Origin: Oxyruncus cristatus
Lineage: Eukaryota > Chordata > Aves > Passeriformes > Cotingidae
Direction of reading: 5' to 3'
Assembly (NCBI GenBank): GCA_013399855.1
Contig: VXAY01002475.1
Span: forward strand, 1,846,965-1,910,964
DNA length: 64,000 nucleotides
Below are positions 51,669 to 64,000 of the stretch, in pieces. How positions within the stretch are numbered: the stretch's first letter is position 1; every line of letters begins with the position of its first letter. Under the pieces are notes generated by a model. The model saw only the letters and a list, made by a program, of their open reading frames with translations. It did no database searches and was not told the origin of the DNA. A program made the position numbers and the translations under genes.

Positions 51669-52550
51669 AAATATGCGAATCATAAATGTCCCACTGAAGA
51701 CATTTTTGTTGAAAGAGGGTCCAATTCTACAACTTTCTGAAAAGTCGACATTGGTCAGTAAAAATCAGCAACCAAAAATTTCACTAACTGCTTTCCTAGA
51801 GAAGTTTGCTCCCATGAGCAAGATCAGGACCATAGAAAAACAATGCTATTGTTGTTTAAGAAAAGAACCTCACTGTCTGCTTTAAATCATATATTGTTCC
51901 CACAGGTTTCAATTACTTCACATAACGAGACGGTGCCAGCGTGTAACAATGGCGTGGCTTTCTGTCTCCATGGTTCTGGTACAATACTTTTAAATGAATT
52001 ATCAAACTGATCAAAACAAACATTGTTCCTCTCATTACTGTGCTGCAGCCTCACCATTAGCAGAGTTAGCATCCATGCATGTAGCAGAGTGCCCAGAGAC
52101 ACAGATGCTTGCTGGGCAAGTTCCTCTCCCAGCAGGAGAGGCTGCAGGGCTGGGGATGCAGCTCCTCTCACTGCTTGGGGTGGGCAAAATGTTCATCAAC
52201 GAGGCATCTGGACCTGTCCTTAGTGCAGGGCAATGTGTGAGGATCATACGCTCTGGGATCCCATACAGCAGCTTAAAGAAGTGTGTATGTTCTTTTCTGG
52301 AAGTGATTTTAAAGAAGCAAAGAAGTTACTCTCATATCTGTCCACACACATCAGAGTGAGTCTTCATAAAACATCACTAAAACTCCCGAACTCAACAACA
52401 ACTTTGAACTGCTAAACTATTTTGTATCATCTCTTCAAAGGCCACGCAAAGCACAGATCTTAATCCTAAAATTTGCGAAAGAAAATGGAGTGACTATTGG
52501 CTGGATGTTGTTTCCAATTCATGAGATTGAATTAGGGAAGCCAGAGACAG

Positions 52551-52772
52551 AATCATGGAATCACAGAATAGTCAGGGTTGGAAGGGACCTCTGGAGATCA
52601 CCCAGTCCAACGCCCTGCCAGGGCAGAGTCCTCTAGAACAGGTGGCACAGGAACCTGTCAAGGTGGGTTTGAATGTCTCTGGAGAGGGAGACCTCCCGGG
52701 GCAGCCTGTCCCATTGCTCTGCCACCCTCAATGCAAAGACATTGGGTAGGAAACAAATTTTTTTTCTCCTCT
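52551..52772 (-). mobile_element. CR1 LINE, 5'-truncated 3' end (inverted)
   Basis: The + strand begins AATCATGGAATCACAGAATA, the inverse of the 8-bp CR1 terminal repeat (ATTCTATG type). It continues with GGTTGGAAGGGACCTCTGGA, ATCACCCAGTCCAACGCCCT, AGAACAGGTGGCACAGGAAC and GGGGCAGCCTGTCCC, then CTCTGCCACCCTCAATGCAA. These are hallmark blocks of avian CR1 3' untranslated sequence. The element therefore lies on the minus strand with its 3' end near 52551. Only about 0.2 kb remains and no reverse-transcriptase region is present, which is the usual 5' truncation. The distal end near 52772 blurs into T-rich sequence. Its presence supports an avian source. Confidence 0.93.
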
Positions 52773-54747
52773 TGTTTTTTTGGCAGTTATAATGTGTTAG
52801 TAAGGTTTTGTTTTAAAATAACCATCCATATTTTCTTCTTTAACTCCAGCAGTCTTTTTGCCCCTTGCTGTGACACTTCTGCTGTGTGTCCATACCACAG
52901 CCCCTACAAGCTCAGGGGAAGTCCTGTTTTAGGCACGTTTGGCCACAGCTGGGCTGTGGGGCCGTGTGGGCAGCGCGTGTGGAAGCTCCTTCTGCAGCCG
53001 GGCAACATCAGCTGAAAAACATGGGACCCTCCCAAGTACAGCTGTGGGTAAATACCAATTGTAAAAAATTGCAGTTAGCTGAAGAACATTCCTCATTTTC
53101 ATAGTCATTACGAAGAATTGCTTTTCTATCCCCCTCAGACCTAAGCTGGAGTTTTACCATGGGGTACGATGGGATCTGTGCTGAAAGAGGGCTCTAACAT
53201 TTGTAGATGCATTGCTGGCAGATTGGGGAACTTTCTGAGATCATGTGAACTTCTGCAGTTGTGCTGTTGCATTCATTTTGCAAGTATTAATTTAGGCTCA
53301 CTGCACCTTGGAAATCATTTGAATATTTATAAATTTAAGTATTTATTTTCATAGTAAAATTAAAGCACTATTGTCTTGCAACTAACCCTACTTGTTCCAC
53401 CACTCCAAAAACAAAACCTCAAGTATGATAACCTTTATTTATAGATGGCAATAAGCATATTTAGCAATTTTATTATTCATGACCCTTGTACTAAATATCA
53501 TAATCAGAATACAGATGTGTGAGATAATTTCTGTAAGGAAGTCATAGAAGTAATTCTTGTAAAATAAAAATAGCATTGTGCTCAGAAGAATAATATGTCC
53601 ATATTTAATGTGTGTCTTAGTACAAACAAAGAGACCACACAGTGTTTTTTTGAAAAGTCCTACATTAATAACAAGCTTCATGAATAGAAACAAAGCTCTA
53701 AAATTGTGATTTTTAGTGTTAACTTTATTTTCTGTCACATGCTTGTATTCTTCCATATATAGTCATTAGATTTTTATTACAAATAGGAAAGTGGCTGCTG
53801 CGTGCTTTGTGTGAGCGCATAATCGGCAAAAGTACAATTTGTTGAACAAGTTGCTCCCAAGAAGTTAAACCCCATCTTTTTTTAATGCCACCTTTACTGA
53901 TGTCTGTACTAAAGATGCAGATTATCAGATAAACATCATATTCAGACTTCGCTCACTAATTGACTGAACAAGAATCGGTCACACTTTATGTACCATTCCA
54001 TAATGGATTTTCATGTTTGTGAACCCTAACTGGCTGTGGAAATGGAAAGCAAATGTTTAATAATCACAAATAACTTTGTGGTTTAGGTTTTTTTAAACCA
54101 AGAGAAAAAAACCAGCCTTTTTCTTCCCAATTTGTGACAGGTTCATCATTACAGGCAGGTGATGAATGATAATTTCGTGGTCATATCAGCTGTCGTGCTA
54201 CCGTTTGGAGAATTTTTAAAATGATCACTAAATATAAAATTTTTCACTTAGATGTTACATGAATAATTGATGCAGTAAAGTGACGGTGAAAGGCACAGGT
54301 ATAATAATTGAAAGTTTTTTGTCAGAGGTTTTTGAGAACACATGCCACTTATTGAGTATCTGACTTATCACCATATTAGGCTGGGTTTCTTTTTACTTGC
54401 ATATCTGCAGCAGAAGCTCTCATTAAGCATATTGTAAAAAGATCCTTTTATGAAAATGCTATCAAGTATTTATAACTACAGCACTGAAGATCAGAGGAGG
54501 ATATTGTTCAAAATCTGTGCAACATAAAACTGGTCAGAAATATCAACATCAATCAGTGTCAAAATTAAAACTGACTTGAATTTGTTTTCTTTTAAAATCC
54601 TTTTTATTTTTTTTGAGTGGGTTATAACAAGTGCATACTCATTTTGACAATCTTATTTGCTGGCCCCACATCGCAATAAATCAGAAATATGCTGGTAATA
54701 AAAGGAAAATATTGAGGCTACCAAAGCAACAGGAAAAAAGCATTCCT

Positions 54748-54806
54748 AAAAAAAAAACCAAAAAAAACCACCCAAAAAAAGAAATCAACCCACCACCACC
54801 ACCACT
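54748..54806 (+). repeat. A-rich tract grading into (CCA)n
   Basis: Runs of seven to ten A separated by CC or CCC lead into five CCA-type units (CCACCACCACCACCAC). A compound simple repeat. Confidence 0.85.
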
Positions 54807-57800
54807 AACGTATGCAAAATAACAACTCTTCTCTCACCTGAAGAGTCCTGATATAAATATAGAAATGGAGGAGTTGTCCATGAACCTAAAGGGTTGAGCT
54901 ATCAGTCCTAATACTTCAAAAAAAAAAAAAATCCACTCTGGATTAAGGGTTATTAGATACTTCCAAGGGTGAGTAGCAGAAGTGCGACCGTGTATTACCC
55001 AACTGGACACTTCTTCCTGTACTGTATATGAAGAGATTATCTCAGATCTCTAGAAGCCAAAAGAAGGGATAATGTATATACTTCTGACATTGGCACTCTT
55101 CCAAGAGAAAGTTGTAACAAGCCTAGTGAAAAAGAAAAGGAAAAAAAAAAAATGCCAGAACAAAGGGTGAATGGCATATGGTGGTTATCCTACAATATGG
55201 TCCTCATCCCTTCTAATACATCTCGGGAAGACATAAGCAAAGCACGGCAATGCTTTCCTAAGAGATGACATGGCTGCATTATACCCTTGGAGGAATGACA
55301 CTTCATTAATAATTTTTAAAATGATTTCTATTATTTTTTATTTATGAGTCCTGGTGCCCTTGGGAGTACCTGTGCAGGTGAGATCCCTGCACAGGGACTT
55401 TGCTTTTGCTCCAGTTGTGTGGCTGGTCTGTGCTAGATCTCCTGCAGTGACTGGGCATCTCAGCAGTCTCTCTGGTCACAAAAATTGTTTTGTGTGTGGG
55501 TAAATTTAAGTTTGGGAATCAGTAGTCCTCCTACAGGGGTGACCATGCAGCCTCAGTGCTCAGGGTTCCAGTGCTGTGCAAAGGCCTCATGCACATCATC
55601 TCCCTCCCTCCAGGATTTTCTGGATGAGAACACAAAAGTCCTAAAAGTAGATTTGTTGTGTGGGAGCCCTTGGATGAATAGATACTTGGAAAGAACACCC
55701 CTCTCTCACTGTTTCTAGCTGCTCAGATATTAAAAATAAAGGAATCCTTTCAAATGAAAGAACATTCTCATCACAGAATGCCAGATCATATTTTGTATCT
55801 AATCCTCCTGACTTCAGTAAAAAAAAAAAAGTGTACAGAGGGTATAACAAAGTCAGTACTTTGACAGCGTCTTAGTTAAAACAAGATCTCAGGAAATGAG
55901 TGCGATAATGAGCCATCGGCTAAAAACTCCAGCATATTGTACCAGGCCCTGAGAAATAATGCAAAAGCAAACCCCTTTGTTCATATAATCACCAGTTGCA
56001 GACTCTGCTGCCTATTAATTGTCTGGAATTGTTTGACCATAAGATGAGGCCATGATTCCTTAGCCATTGCTCCTCATCCCTTCCTACTGACACACTTGTG
56101 AACAAGTTTTTTTCTTTATTTAGACATTGGTAGCATTGCTATATAGTGTTTAAAGATTCCAAAAGACAGCCCAAATCCTTGTTTTACTGCTTTTGTAGTA
56201 GAAATTATGTGGCTTTTGAAGCTCTTCCACTGAGACTCAGTTTGAGAAACCACAAAGCTAGGGATTTTCAAATTTATTTACAGTATGTTGACTTTATTTT
56301 TCCTAAATCTAGCTAAATAACTAAAAATATCATAATTAATGCAGGGGCCTATCACTGTCTTTTTCTTCCTTGCTTCCAAAGGAGCTCCAGATTCACAGGA
56401 TTCACTCTGACATACACATAAAATCAAGGAAATTTTGTAATTCCCCCAAGGTTCACAAAATGTTGGCTACATCTAGTAAATCATGGCAAAATGCAGAATC
56501 TTTGAATCACAGTTGTTCATTGAAAAAAAAAAGGACAGAAAGAAAAAAAAGAAAGTCAAATGATTATAAAAATAATTCTGGGTCTCCAGATATGTAGATT
56601 CCTTCACAGTTTTGTCCATTTGAATATAAAACTCTTTCTCTACAGTAACTTATTAGGATCTTTCCCTGGGACTGCACCCCAAATGAGTCAGATGTTCTGC
56701 TTCAGATTAAGTTAACTAATTATATTACCTTTTATCTTTGCCTTCAGGTAACTTCTCATACTTCTAGCTCATGTAAAGGGTGGTAAAACCTTTTGTAGTA
56801 GTATAATTTATTTGAAGCCAGCTACTAAAGGGCATAGCAGCACCTGAAAGAGAACTAAAGCCAAAATGTTATTAAAAATTAAAATCTCACAGGGAGAAGT
56901 TTTTTTCCCTCTTTATGAACATGCTTGAGAATCCAGGTGGGAAGAATGGACCTAGGCCCAGGTTGTAGCTAGTACTACATCACTTCCAACAATTACAGTT
57001 GAAAAAGTAAAAACCCAGGGTTATATTCATATATTTTTCTGTTACATTGGTTAGTCTGTTTTTTCATTTCCTGTAAGTATGTGTGCACGTGGTGGATAAT
57101 GGCTGTTGTAGATTCTTATATGTGATGTGCCCTTTCCAGGGGCAGGTGCATCACTGGTCACTTAGAGGGGCCTGAATGTGTTGTCTTTTTTTCTCCACGT
57201 GTGTGGGTAAGAGAGGGAGAGGACTGTCACAGGGTATTTCAGAGCACCCAACTTCAGCTCCTATTTGGAAACCACCAGTAGGGTCCACAGGTCAGCACTG
57301 CTGCAGTTTCTGAGCAGTGAGACGTGGGATCAGAGGCTTTCCTTCCCATGGGGAGCACTGCTCAATCCCCTGGGATCAGGGCACTGCCCCCACAGCTGGA
57401 GGAGGTGGTGTCTGGGCAACAAGCCCCAGTTCTTGAACTCTTGGCACTGCTCTCAGAGATAGGGTTGGGTTTTTTAGCTCCTGGTTCATTTACATAAAGG
57501 TCGGGATTTCAAATTGGAAATTTTCTGATTTTTAAACTGGCTAGAGAGAGTTCTGACAATTGTGATCCCCAGTTAGGAAGGAGACCCTATACTAACAACA
57601 AGCTATTTTTTCAGGGTTTTTTTGTGTTCAGTTATTTTCTGTGGCTGCCACAGGTCCACAGCCTGCACCTTACCAATTGTATGCAGAAGAACGTGCAAGA
57701 TTTTCCAGCATTTGTCTCTCTTATTCTACATCTTTAAACACAAAACCTGGAAGCCACTCAGTCATTATCTCTAGAGTATTTATTCAGTTCCCTCTGAAAA

Positions 57801-59127
57801 AAAACCCCAACAATTCAACACTGAGGCAGACACAAAGGTATGATCTGTATAAGCGCTGTGAACCCAGGCCATCAGATGGAAACAAGGATGTTCATAACCT
57901 CTGATAGTGAGTCTCTGACCTTTCCCCACAACTTTTGGCAAATATGGCTTCAAAGACAAACAAACTCGTGGCGCTCAGGCCGGGACTGGGATGAAGCACC
58001 TCACCCTGCAGAATCAGGTCAGATGGTACCTTTCTGCGTCTTTCCTTATTTCATTTTATTCCTTTAACTTCTATCCCATGCTTAAAATACCACTGGGATT
58101 AAAAATTAGAAGTTGCTGTCCCATAATAGACTGAGTTGACCTCTATATTTCAGTGTGAATGACATTGGTAGATCTCAGTACAATCTGGGAGCCTGCATTT
58201 TGCGTTAGCACACTGCTCTACCTGATCCTCAACTGTTTACCCTAAAGCACACCATGTTTTTAAGCAAGTGTCATACTCCTGCCATCCTCCTTGTCACAAA
58301 GTTTTCCCATCTTCACGTGTGGTCAACCCTTAGACAAATCCTAATGGAAAGCTGGAGTCTGTTTCTGATGAAAATAAGGACTCTGGGGTATTTGCCTTCT
58401 CAAGCTGATGTCTGATAGAGAATGCTCTTGGAATGATGGTGTTGCAGGTCCATCAGGACTTCCCAGTTCACAAGAGCCCACCTCCTTGATTGTGTTAGGT
58501 CCCTACCTATCTAAAAAGGAAGGTGTTTTGATGCTATGCCTTCCCTAAGCCCAGAGAGATGCTCAGAGGCACCATCAATCTGTATCACTTCCTCCTCTCT
58601 CCCCACATTTTGAACTCTACTGAGAGGGTTTCCACACAGTTAATTCCCTGTCCCTCTCCAGGCCTTGAAGCATTTCACAATGCTATTGTCATACTGCAAG
58701 GCAAGAACACATAAGCAGGAGTTTCCATTTTTTTTTGTAACATCTTTCTTTAATTCCCTCTGTGGTCCATTTTAACTCCCTCCTTCCCGGCCAGCCTGTC
58801 TCTCTGCAGGGGAGTGGCGGAGCCCTCGCACCAGTGCCCCCTCCCGCCTGTGCTCCTTCAGTTGTCCCAGAGATTTCATCTTTCTTCTAATGCTGTGACC
58901 AGAACCCTTCTTTGCCTGAGGTCTCCAGGGTTTCCCTTTCAAGCAGAGAAAGGGGCAGTGGGCTGAGATGGTCTGGAGGAAGAGAGTCCACTCTACAGCT
59001 CAGAGGGGCTTTCTGAGGAAAAATGCATTTTGGACTTAAAGGTGCTTGTGTGTAGCATGAACCACGAAAGGACTACAGGTAGCTCCAAAGGCAATATGTT
59101 AAGATACTTTTCTTGGTGATCACTCTC

Positions 59128-59189
59128 AAAAAAAACACAACAACCCAACAAACAAACCAAAACCCAAAACAACAAAAAAACCAACCCAA
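59128..59189 (+). repeat. A/C-rich simple repeat (CAAA-type)
   Basis: Repeated AAAC, AACAACCC and CAAACC units give a strand-asymmetric tract nearly devoid of G and T over about 60 bases. Confidence 0.85.
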
Positions 59190-60257
59190 ACCTTTTCCTT
59201 TCTCCAAAATGCTGTTTCACTAACTCCAAGCGTCAAAAGGATTTTATTCTTAGCCCTCTGTTTCGATCAGTTAATTCCCACCAGGGCTGAGATAAAAATT
59301 GTCTGTGGGACACACTGTTCTTTCTTCTTATACACCTAATGTTGCTGTGCTATTTTGGGCTACCATTTAAATAAAAGCCAATTTGACTAAAGAGCAAATA
59401 TATTCTGTCGAATGACGGCAAAAGGGCAGAGCTTGGGAAAAAGAAACAAGAAAATGCAAGGCATTCATTTTTCCTTTGTACTTTTTAATAAAAGAAATTC
59501 TCTTGCAGCTTAAAGTGACACATTAAAAGATGTACGTATCGTGGCTTTTAAAAACACAATTAGATAACACCTTGTCAAATACTTATATTCTTTGTTGACA
59601 GCCTTGAGTACAATCACAATAACAGCACAGCTATTTCAGCATGTTTCTTATTCAGTTGCCATTGGCAGAGTCAGCCATTTTATAAAAATGTTACTGTTTA
59701 TCACTTTAATCATCAATCTACATCTAGTCAAAACAATAAGTCAGAAGGAGTAGTAAATTATACTTGTGCAGCCCTGATGAGTTTGAACTGTTTTGCTGAA
59801 ATTAACTGCAATAATTATCTATTTTTCTAAAGCTGTTAAGAAGTTCTGGGTAAAGAAAAAAAAATTGGATCAATGAGGACTTGGCTTTCGCCTGTTTTAT
59901 TAAAAAAAAACAAAACCTTTTTAGTAGGCTGAGAAAAATTCAACTCTGAGTCTTGGTTTTTTAAAAGTGAAAGAATAAAGCATAGTTTGTCATCTCTTTT
60001 TCCTGCATGAGGACCCCCAGGAAGAGTTGTCAGGTGGCCCAGCTGGGGCTGGAGGTGTGGGCTGCTCCAGAGGGTCTGGCTGCTCTCAGTGGAGGGGCTG
60101 CTGCTGTGGCACTGGGCTCAGCAGAGCAGCAGACACCTGGCTGGGCAGGTGCTTGATCTGTGTCAGGGGTGTGCTCACTGGCACATGCTGGTGTTAGTTA
60201 CAGTGCTGATGAATGCCCAGTCTGCTGTAGATGGAGATACACCTTTGGTGTACAGAT

Positions 60258-60306
60258 GTGTGTGTATGTGTATCTATATGCACGTCCATATGTATATAAT
60301 GTGTGT
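60258..60306 (+). repeat. Degenerate TG/TA-rich simple sequence
   Basis: TGTGTGTATGTGTATCTATA, then CATATGTATATAATGTGTGT: an eroded dinucleotide repeat. Confidence 0.6.
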
Positions 60307-61899
60307 ATTCTTATCACTAAAAAATAACAGAAGCTGTCAGGTTCCCACTTTACAGGCTTAGGAAGGCAGAGCCACCCATCCCACCGTGCTGGCCGTGGGC
60401 AGTGGCTGGGTGCACGTCTCGGGTGTGCCGCGCTGGGGGATGATGCTGTGACTGCATGTGCAGCAGGTGAGCCCTCCCTGGGCATGGCTGAGGAGTGCAG
60501 TGCCCTCCCCACCCTCCCCACCTGTGCCTGGTGTTACCTTTGCTCAGTTCAATACAGATCCCCCACGCATCCAGCCATCTGATGGCTATTTGATGGCATT
60601 TTAGGCATCCAGCCCATTTGATGACTACCAAAGAAGTTTCACGGCTGGATGTCATGCAGCGGTTTCCACCTGCACCCTGACCATGTTTCTGATTTTTCCA
60701 GGACACCTCTGATACCCAAGGCTGCCTCCAGCTATTCCCTGTGGTTCCCTGTTTGGGCACAGGGCAGGGATAAAGGTTTCACTCCCAGGGCAGGTCTCCT
60801 GCCCCAGGAAGTGCAGCTGAGTCACTTCCCTATCACCAAAGCCTTTGCCTTTTGGTTTTAGTCTTTTATTTCTTGCCTTTTGTCAGTGTGAAATATTTTA
60901 TTTGTCTGGTTTTGGAAGGACATAATTATCTCTTTCTTTAGCTGGATCCCAGCTTCTTAGCAATAGTGTCGTGAATAGTATGAATGCATTTTATATGTCA
61001 TGAGTGTGTGTGATCAGTCGGTTTTTTAGACTTATATACCATGGACTATCAATATTACATTTGCTGCTCTAACCAAGAGGCTTTAATAATACAGATCTAA
61101 CTTTTTACTCTTTTACAAGACAAGGCAGCAAATTTAGATTCCTTTAATCACACGAAAAATGATGGATATAACTAGGGGATTGAATTTTGGAAACAATGCT
61201 AGGACAAAAGAGTTCCTGATGGGATTCTATAAATATTAACAAAGAATATTTGTCTTATCTTTTGCTAGCAACCATTAAGTATTTAACCCTATTCATGGAA
61301 CATTTTCTATGTTAAGAAAGCTTTAGCTTTTGTCTCCCCAAAAGGCTGTCTGTCTGTCTGCCTCAAATATAATAGTTCTACTGCTTTGCCATCAAACTTT
61401 GATGGCAAGTTTCATTTATTTATTGCAATATAAATATATAGTGGTTTACTAAGCAGTTATTTAGAACAATATTTATACAGATCTTTATTAATTTCTTCTA
61501 ATTACTGATTAAGGCCCTTGTAATACCTGAGAAGACAAAGCATGTGAAAACCACAGTCAAAACCAACATATTAACATAACTTGTGCCCTCTGTGGGGAGC
61601 ACAGCAGATGTATTTTGGAGTCCAAAGGAAAAAAAAAAAAATAAAGTGGTAAGCTTGAAGCACATTGCCAGCTTTTCATAGGTGCGAAAATGCCTGGCTC
61701 CTGACAGAAGTTTATTTGCAGATATTTGCACCCTGGTTTGCTTTTTCTGCCTGATGTGTAAATAATAAATATCTCTTCCTCTTTTTTTAAAGATTTTTTT
61801 TTTTTCCTCTTTGTTTTAATTTCTCCCGTTTGGGCTTTCCCGCCAGCCCAGGTTTCTGTCCTTATACAATTACCCCCAGAAGCCCTACACCTGTCCTTG

Positions 61900-62215
61900 G
61901 GGCCGTGGCCAAGATAAAGGTCCAGCCCCAGCCCGGCTGTATCCCCGGTGCTCCCTGGGGAGGGCAGCCCTCCCTGCGTGAGCCCGGGGGTGGCATCGGC
62001 GGGGGCAGCAGCCGCCCCTTCCCCAGCACAGCTTAATTTCCCCCAGCTGGCACCGTCGGCCCGCTGGGAACACAACCAGACGGAGCTCATCAGCGAGCAG
62101 CAGCACCCAGGCGCTCTCCGGGCGCCGTCTCCGTGTGGGGCTGCCGAGGACAGGGATGCTCAGGCTCCCCATGTGCCATGTGAGTACCGGCGAACGCCGA
62201 GACTGTCCCCGGGGT
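61900..62215. other. Isolated CpG-rich patch
   Basis: GC-dense with frequent CpG (GCATCGGCGGGGGCAGCAGC, CACCGTCGGCCCGCTGGGAA, CTCTCCGGGCGCCGTCTCCG, ACCGGCGAACGCCGAGACTG), bounded by a T-rich tract at about 61789-61805 and AT-rich DNA after about 62340. It could be a small orphan CpG island or enhancer-type element. Open frames on both strands (up to 177 codons) look like by-products of GC content. Confidence 0.55.
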
Positions 62216-64000
62216 GCCTTGGTGGTGCACTTTGCCACAGCGAGCATCAGGACCCAACCCACGGCAGAGAGAGGGAAAAGTAAATACATTGTGTTGGTGG
62301 ACGTGTGTCTGGGCTGTGCGATTCCGGAAAGGAAACGGAGTTCAATTAAGAGCAGGTATTTAAAAGGAAACTGTTGATGCTTTTAGACTGAAGCTGAAAG
62401 ATTTGTTAAATTCCTGTTGTGATTGCCTGGAGAGCAGAAGGAGCTCTCCTTGCCTTTCCTGGGTCATAGCTAGGAATGGAGAGGAATCTTTCTTTTGCCT
62501 CAGCAAGCTGTGGGAGCTACTTCAACGGCCAAAAATAATTTTGAGTGTAACACATCTGCATACAACAGAATAATTCTCATTTCTCTGCTGACCCCCCTCT
62601 CTGCAGCTCAGGAAAAGAGAGAACTCATTTAGCTCCTTAAACGTAGGTGTTGTAATCATTAATAAGGAAAGTGCCAATAAAAAAAAATCTGGTGATACTA
62701 TAATGGGGGAGATAAAACACTGCAAAGAATAATTAGATGCTAGCATCAAAATACCGCATGAAACAAAAACAGTAGGGAGAGAATCAACATTTAAAGCAGT
62801 TTTTGAATTTTATCTTTACCTGCACTCCTTAATCTTTTATTTTGTCTTTTGATTTTCCTGCTATGTACTGTGTTCCTCTTCTGTTTTATTTTCATTTGAC
62901 TTCATTTTATTACACCTCCCTCCAGCTTTTCCCACCCCCAAGATTTTTTTTTTTTTTTGTACTTTCAGCTCTTCCTTTGTTAATGTTGAATGCAAATGTA
63001 AGCCTGCTGACAGATTTTCAGGAGTCAGGAAAAAGTCTTCAATACTGAATAGCTAGGATCAAAAAGCTGAGTGGCGGAGTATGAGTCAAAGCAATTGGAG
63101 CCCATCTCGGTTGATGCATGGGACATGGAAATCCCAACAAGCTGTGCTGGTTGTCTGGGCACCTTTTTGATCTGCACTGGGAATAGTTGTTGTTGGCAGA
63201 ACCCAAGCTGCCCTTCAGGTGTGGCTGGAAGGAGACACATGGCAGGACATGGCTGTCCCCTGTCCCATGTGCTGGCTGGTGAGAGCCACTGCCATCCTGG
63301 AGGTTGAACTTCAGCAAAGGAAAGGACAGGAAGAAATCAGGGTTGGTTTATCCAAATTCAGATACTTTTGGGGGTTGTGTCTCCCTTTTGGGAGAAGGCA
63401 AGTTTTTGGAGTGGAACGGCTGAGCAATGTCCCTTGTCCTCAGGCTGGAAAAAGACTGGAGGCAACATTCTTGGTGGGGTACAGAGGAAGCGTGCAGGCT
63501 GCTCTCTGGTGTCCTAACCAAACACTGACAACTGCATATCAGGGCAGACTGTCCTAGAACAAAGATAGGAGACAAGTAGTTATGCAAACTGTATGCAGCT
63601 GCAGTAAAACTACTGTTGAGTGGAGCTCCCTTGGCCCTGGAGAGCAGGCAGGTGGGCTTACCTGTAGCACTAGCAGCAGGGCCTGCATTGAGGGACTGGT
63701 GCTACAAACCCTCCCCACTTCTGAATCTCAGAATATCTGTGCTGTTAGGACTTGTGGCAGACCAACCTGTGACACCGTGTCTGCGTTCAATGACAGTCAC
63801 TAGTCAAAAGTGCCTCTTTTATAAAATGGGAGTGGGTGAACAGATTCTGACCTTCTGGTGTTTGGTCGAAAAAGCTCCACATCCTCACCAAGCAGTTAAA
63901 AAAGGATCTGTTGCCACAGAATGAATGTGGACGTACATATTTTTATCCAGTTGAAGGATAGGCATTCTGGGTGTTGTGTGCTGGCTCCAGTGCTGAAAAT
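62216..64000. other. Non-coding stretch to window end, no gene recognised
   Basis: Mixed composition, with a T tract at 62946-62959. Overlapping open frames of about 70-112 codons near 63.0-63.9 kb have no domain, and no conserved exon is recognised. Confidence 0.6.

Larger units (their letters stand above)
47573..52550. other. Non-coding stretch, no gene recognised
   Basis: AT-rich sequence with short open frames only. It contains a 37-bp-offset direct repeat at 49648-49704 and a (GT)n microsatellite at 51631-51667. I see no exon-like or RNA-like element. Confidence 0.65.
52773..61899. other. Non-coding stretch, no gene recognised
   Basis: Mostly AT-rich with a few GC-richer blocks near 57.2-57.45, 58.75-58.9 and 60.0-60.8 kb. 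It has A/C-rich simple repeats at 54748-54806 and 59128-59189 and a degenerate TG-rich stretch at 60258-60306. Open frames are short and unconvincing, and no RNA gene is seen. Confidence 0.65.

Noticed and set aside
52578..53015. 145-codon + strand frame
   Set aside because: Its first half is the inverted CR1 3' end and its second half is unique non-coding sequence.
61557..62090. 177-codon minus-strand frame
   Set aside because: It is produced by the CpG-rich patch and the adjoining T tract (poly-Lys and poly-Phe runs), and overlapping frames are open on both strands.
1..64000. CRISPR arrays, operons, insertion sequences, tRNA or rRNA genes, intact endogenous viruses
   Set aside because: None is visible; the sequence is ordinary vertebrate exon/intron/intergenic DNA with decayed retroelements only.

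Overview
The window is vertebrate nuclear DNA, most likely from a bird. The grounds are widely spaced split exons with consensus GT/AG borders, AT-rich non-coding sequence with many homopolymer runs, and a CR1 LINE 3' end of the avian type at about 52551-52772. Older CR1, MIR-like and palindromic-MITE relics of the amniote type are also present. No prokaryotic or viral gene organisation is visible.

One protein-coding gene is supported: the 3' half of ZNF536 on the + strand, a brain-enriched C2H2 zinc-finger transcriptional repressor. Two internal coding exons are unambiguous. Exon A (13083-13235, 51 codons' worth of sequence) carries one C2H2 finger. Exon B (24539-26130) carries the TGEKP linker, the next finger, a CtBP-type PLDLS motif, an atypical third finger, an acidic/serine-rich segment and the conserved C-terminus. 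The exon encoding the first roughly 720 residues, with the N-terminal fingers, must lie upstream of position 1.

Layout: 1-13082 is intron, with short tandem duplications and simple sequence only. 13236-24538 is the next intron; it is very AT-rich in 14.7-15.4 kb and 17.4-18.4 kb and holds an old CR1 tail near 20.24 kb. From 26131 to the end there is no certain gene. A strong splice donor (26120-26125) just before the exon B stop implies an alternative form that continues downstream. A phase-matched candidate terminal exon lies at 28549-28736 and is the most interesting unexplained signal. 26-36 kb also contains three MITE relics and one MIR relic. Three isolated CpG-rich patches (about 34.8, 47.4 and 62.0 kb) stand out against the AT-rich background. 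The rest reads as downstream intronic or intergenic desert.

All assignments rest on reading the sequence and on recalled family features. No alignment or database search was run.
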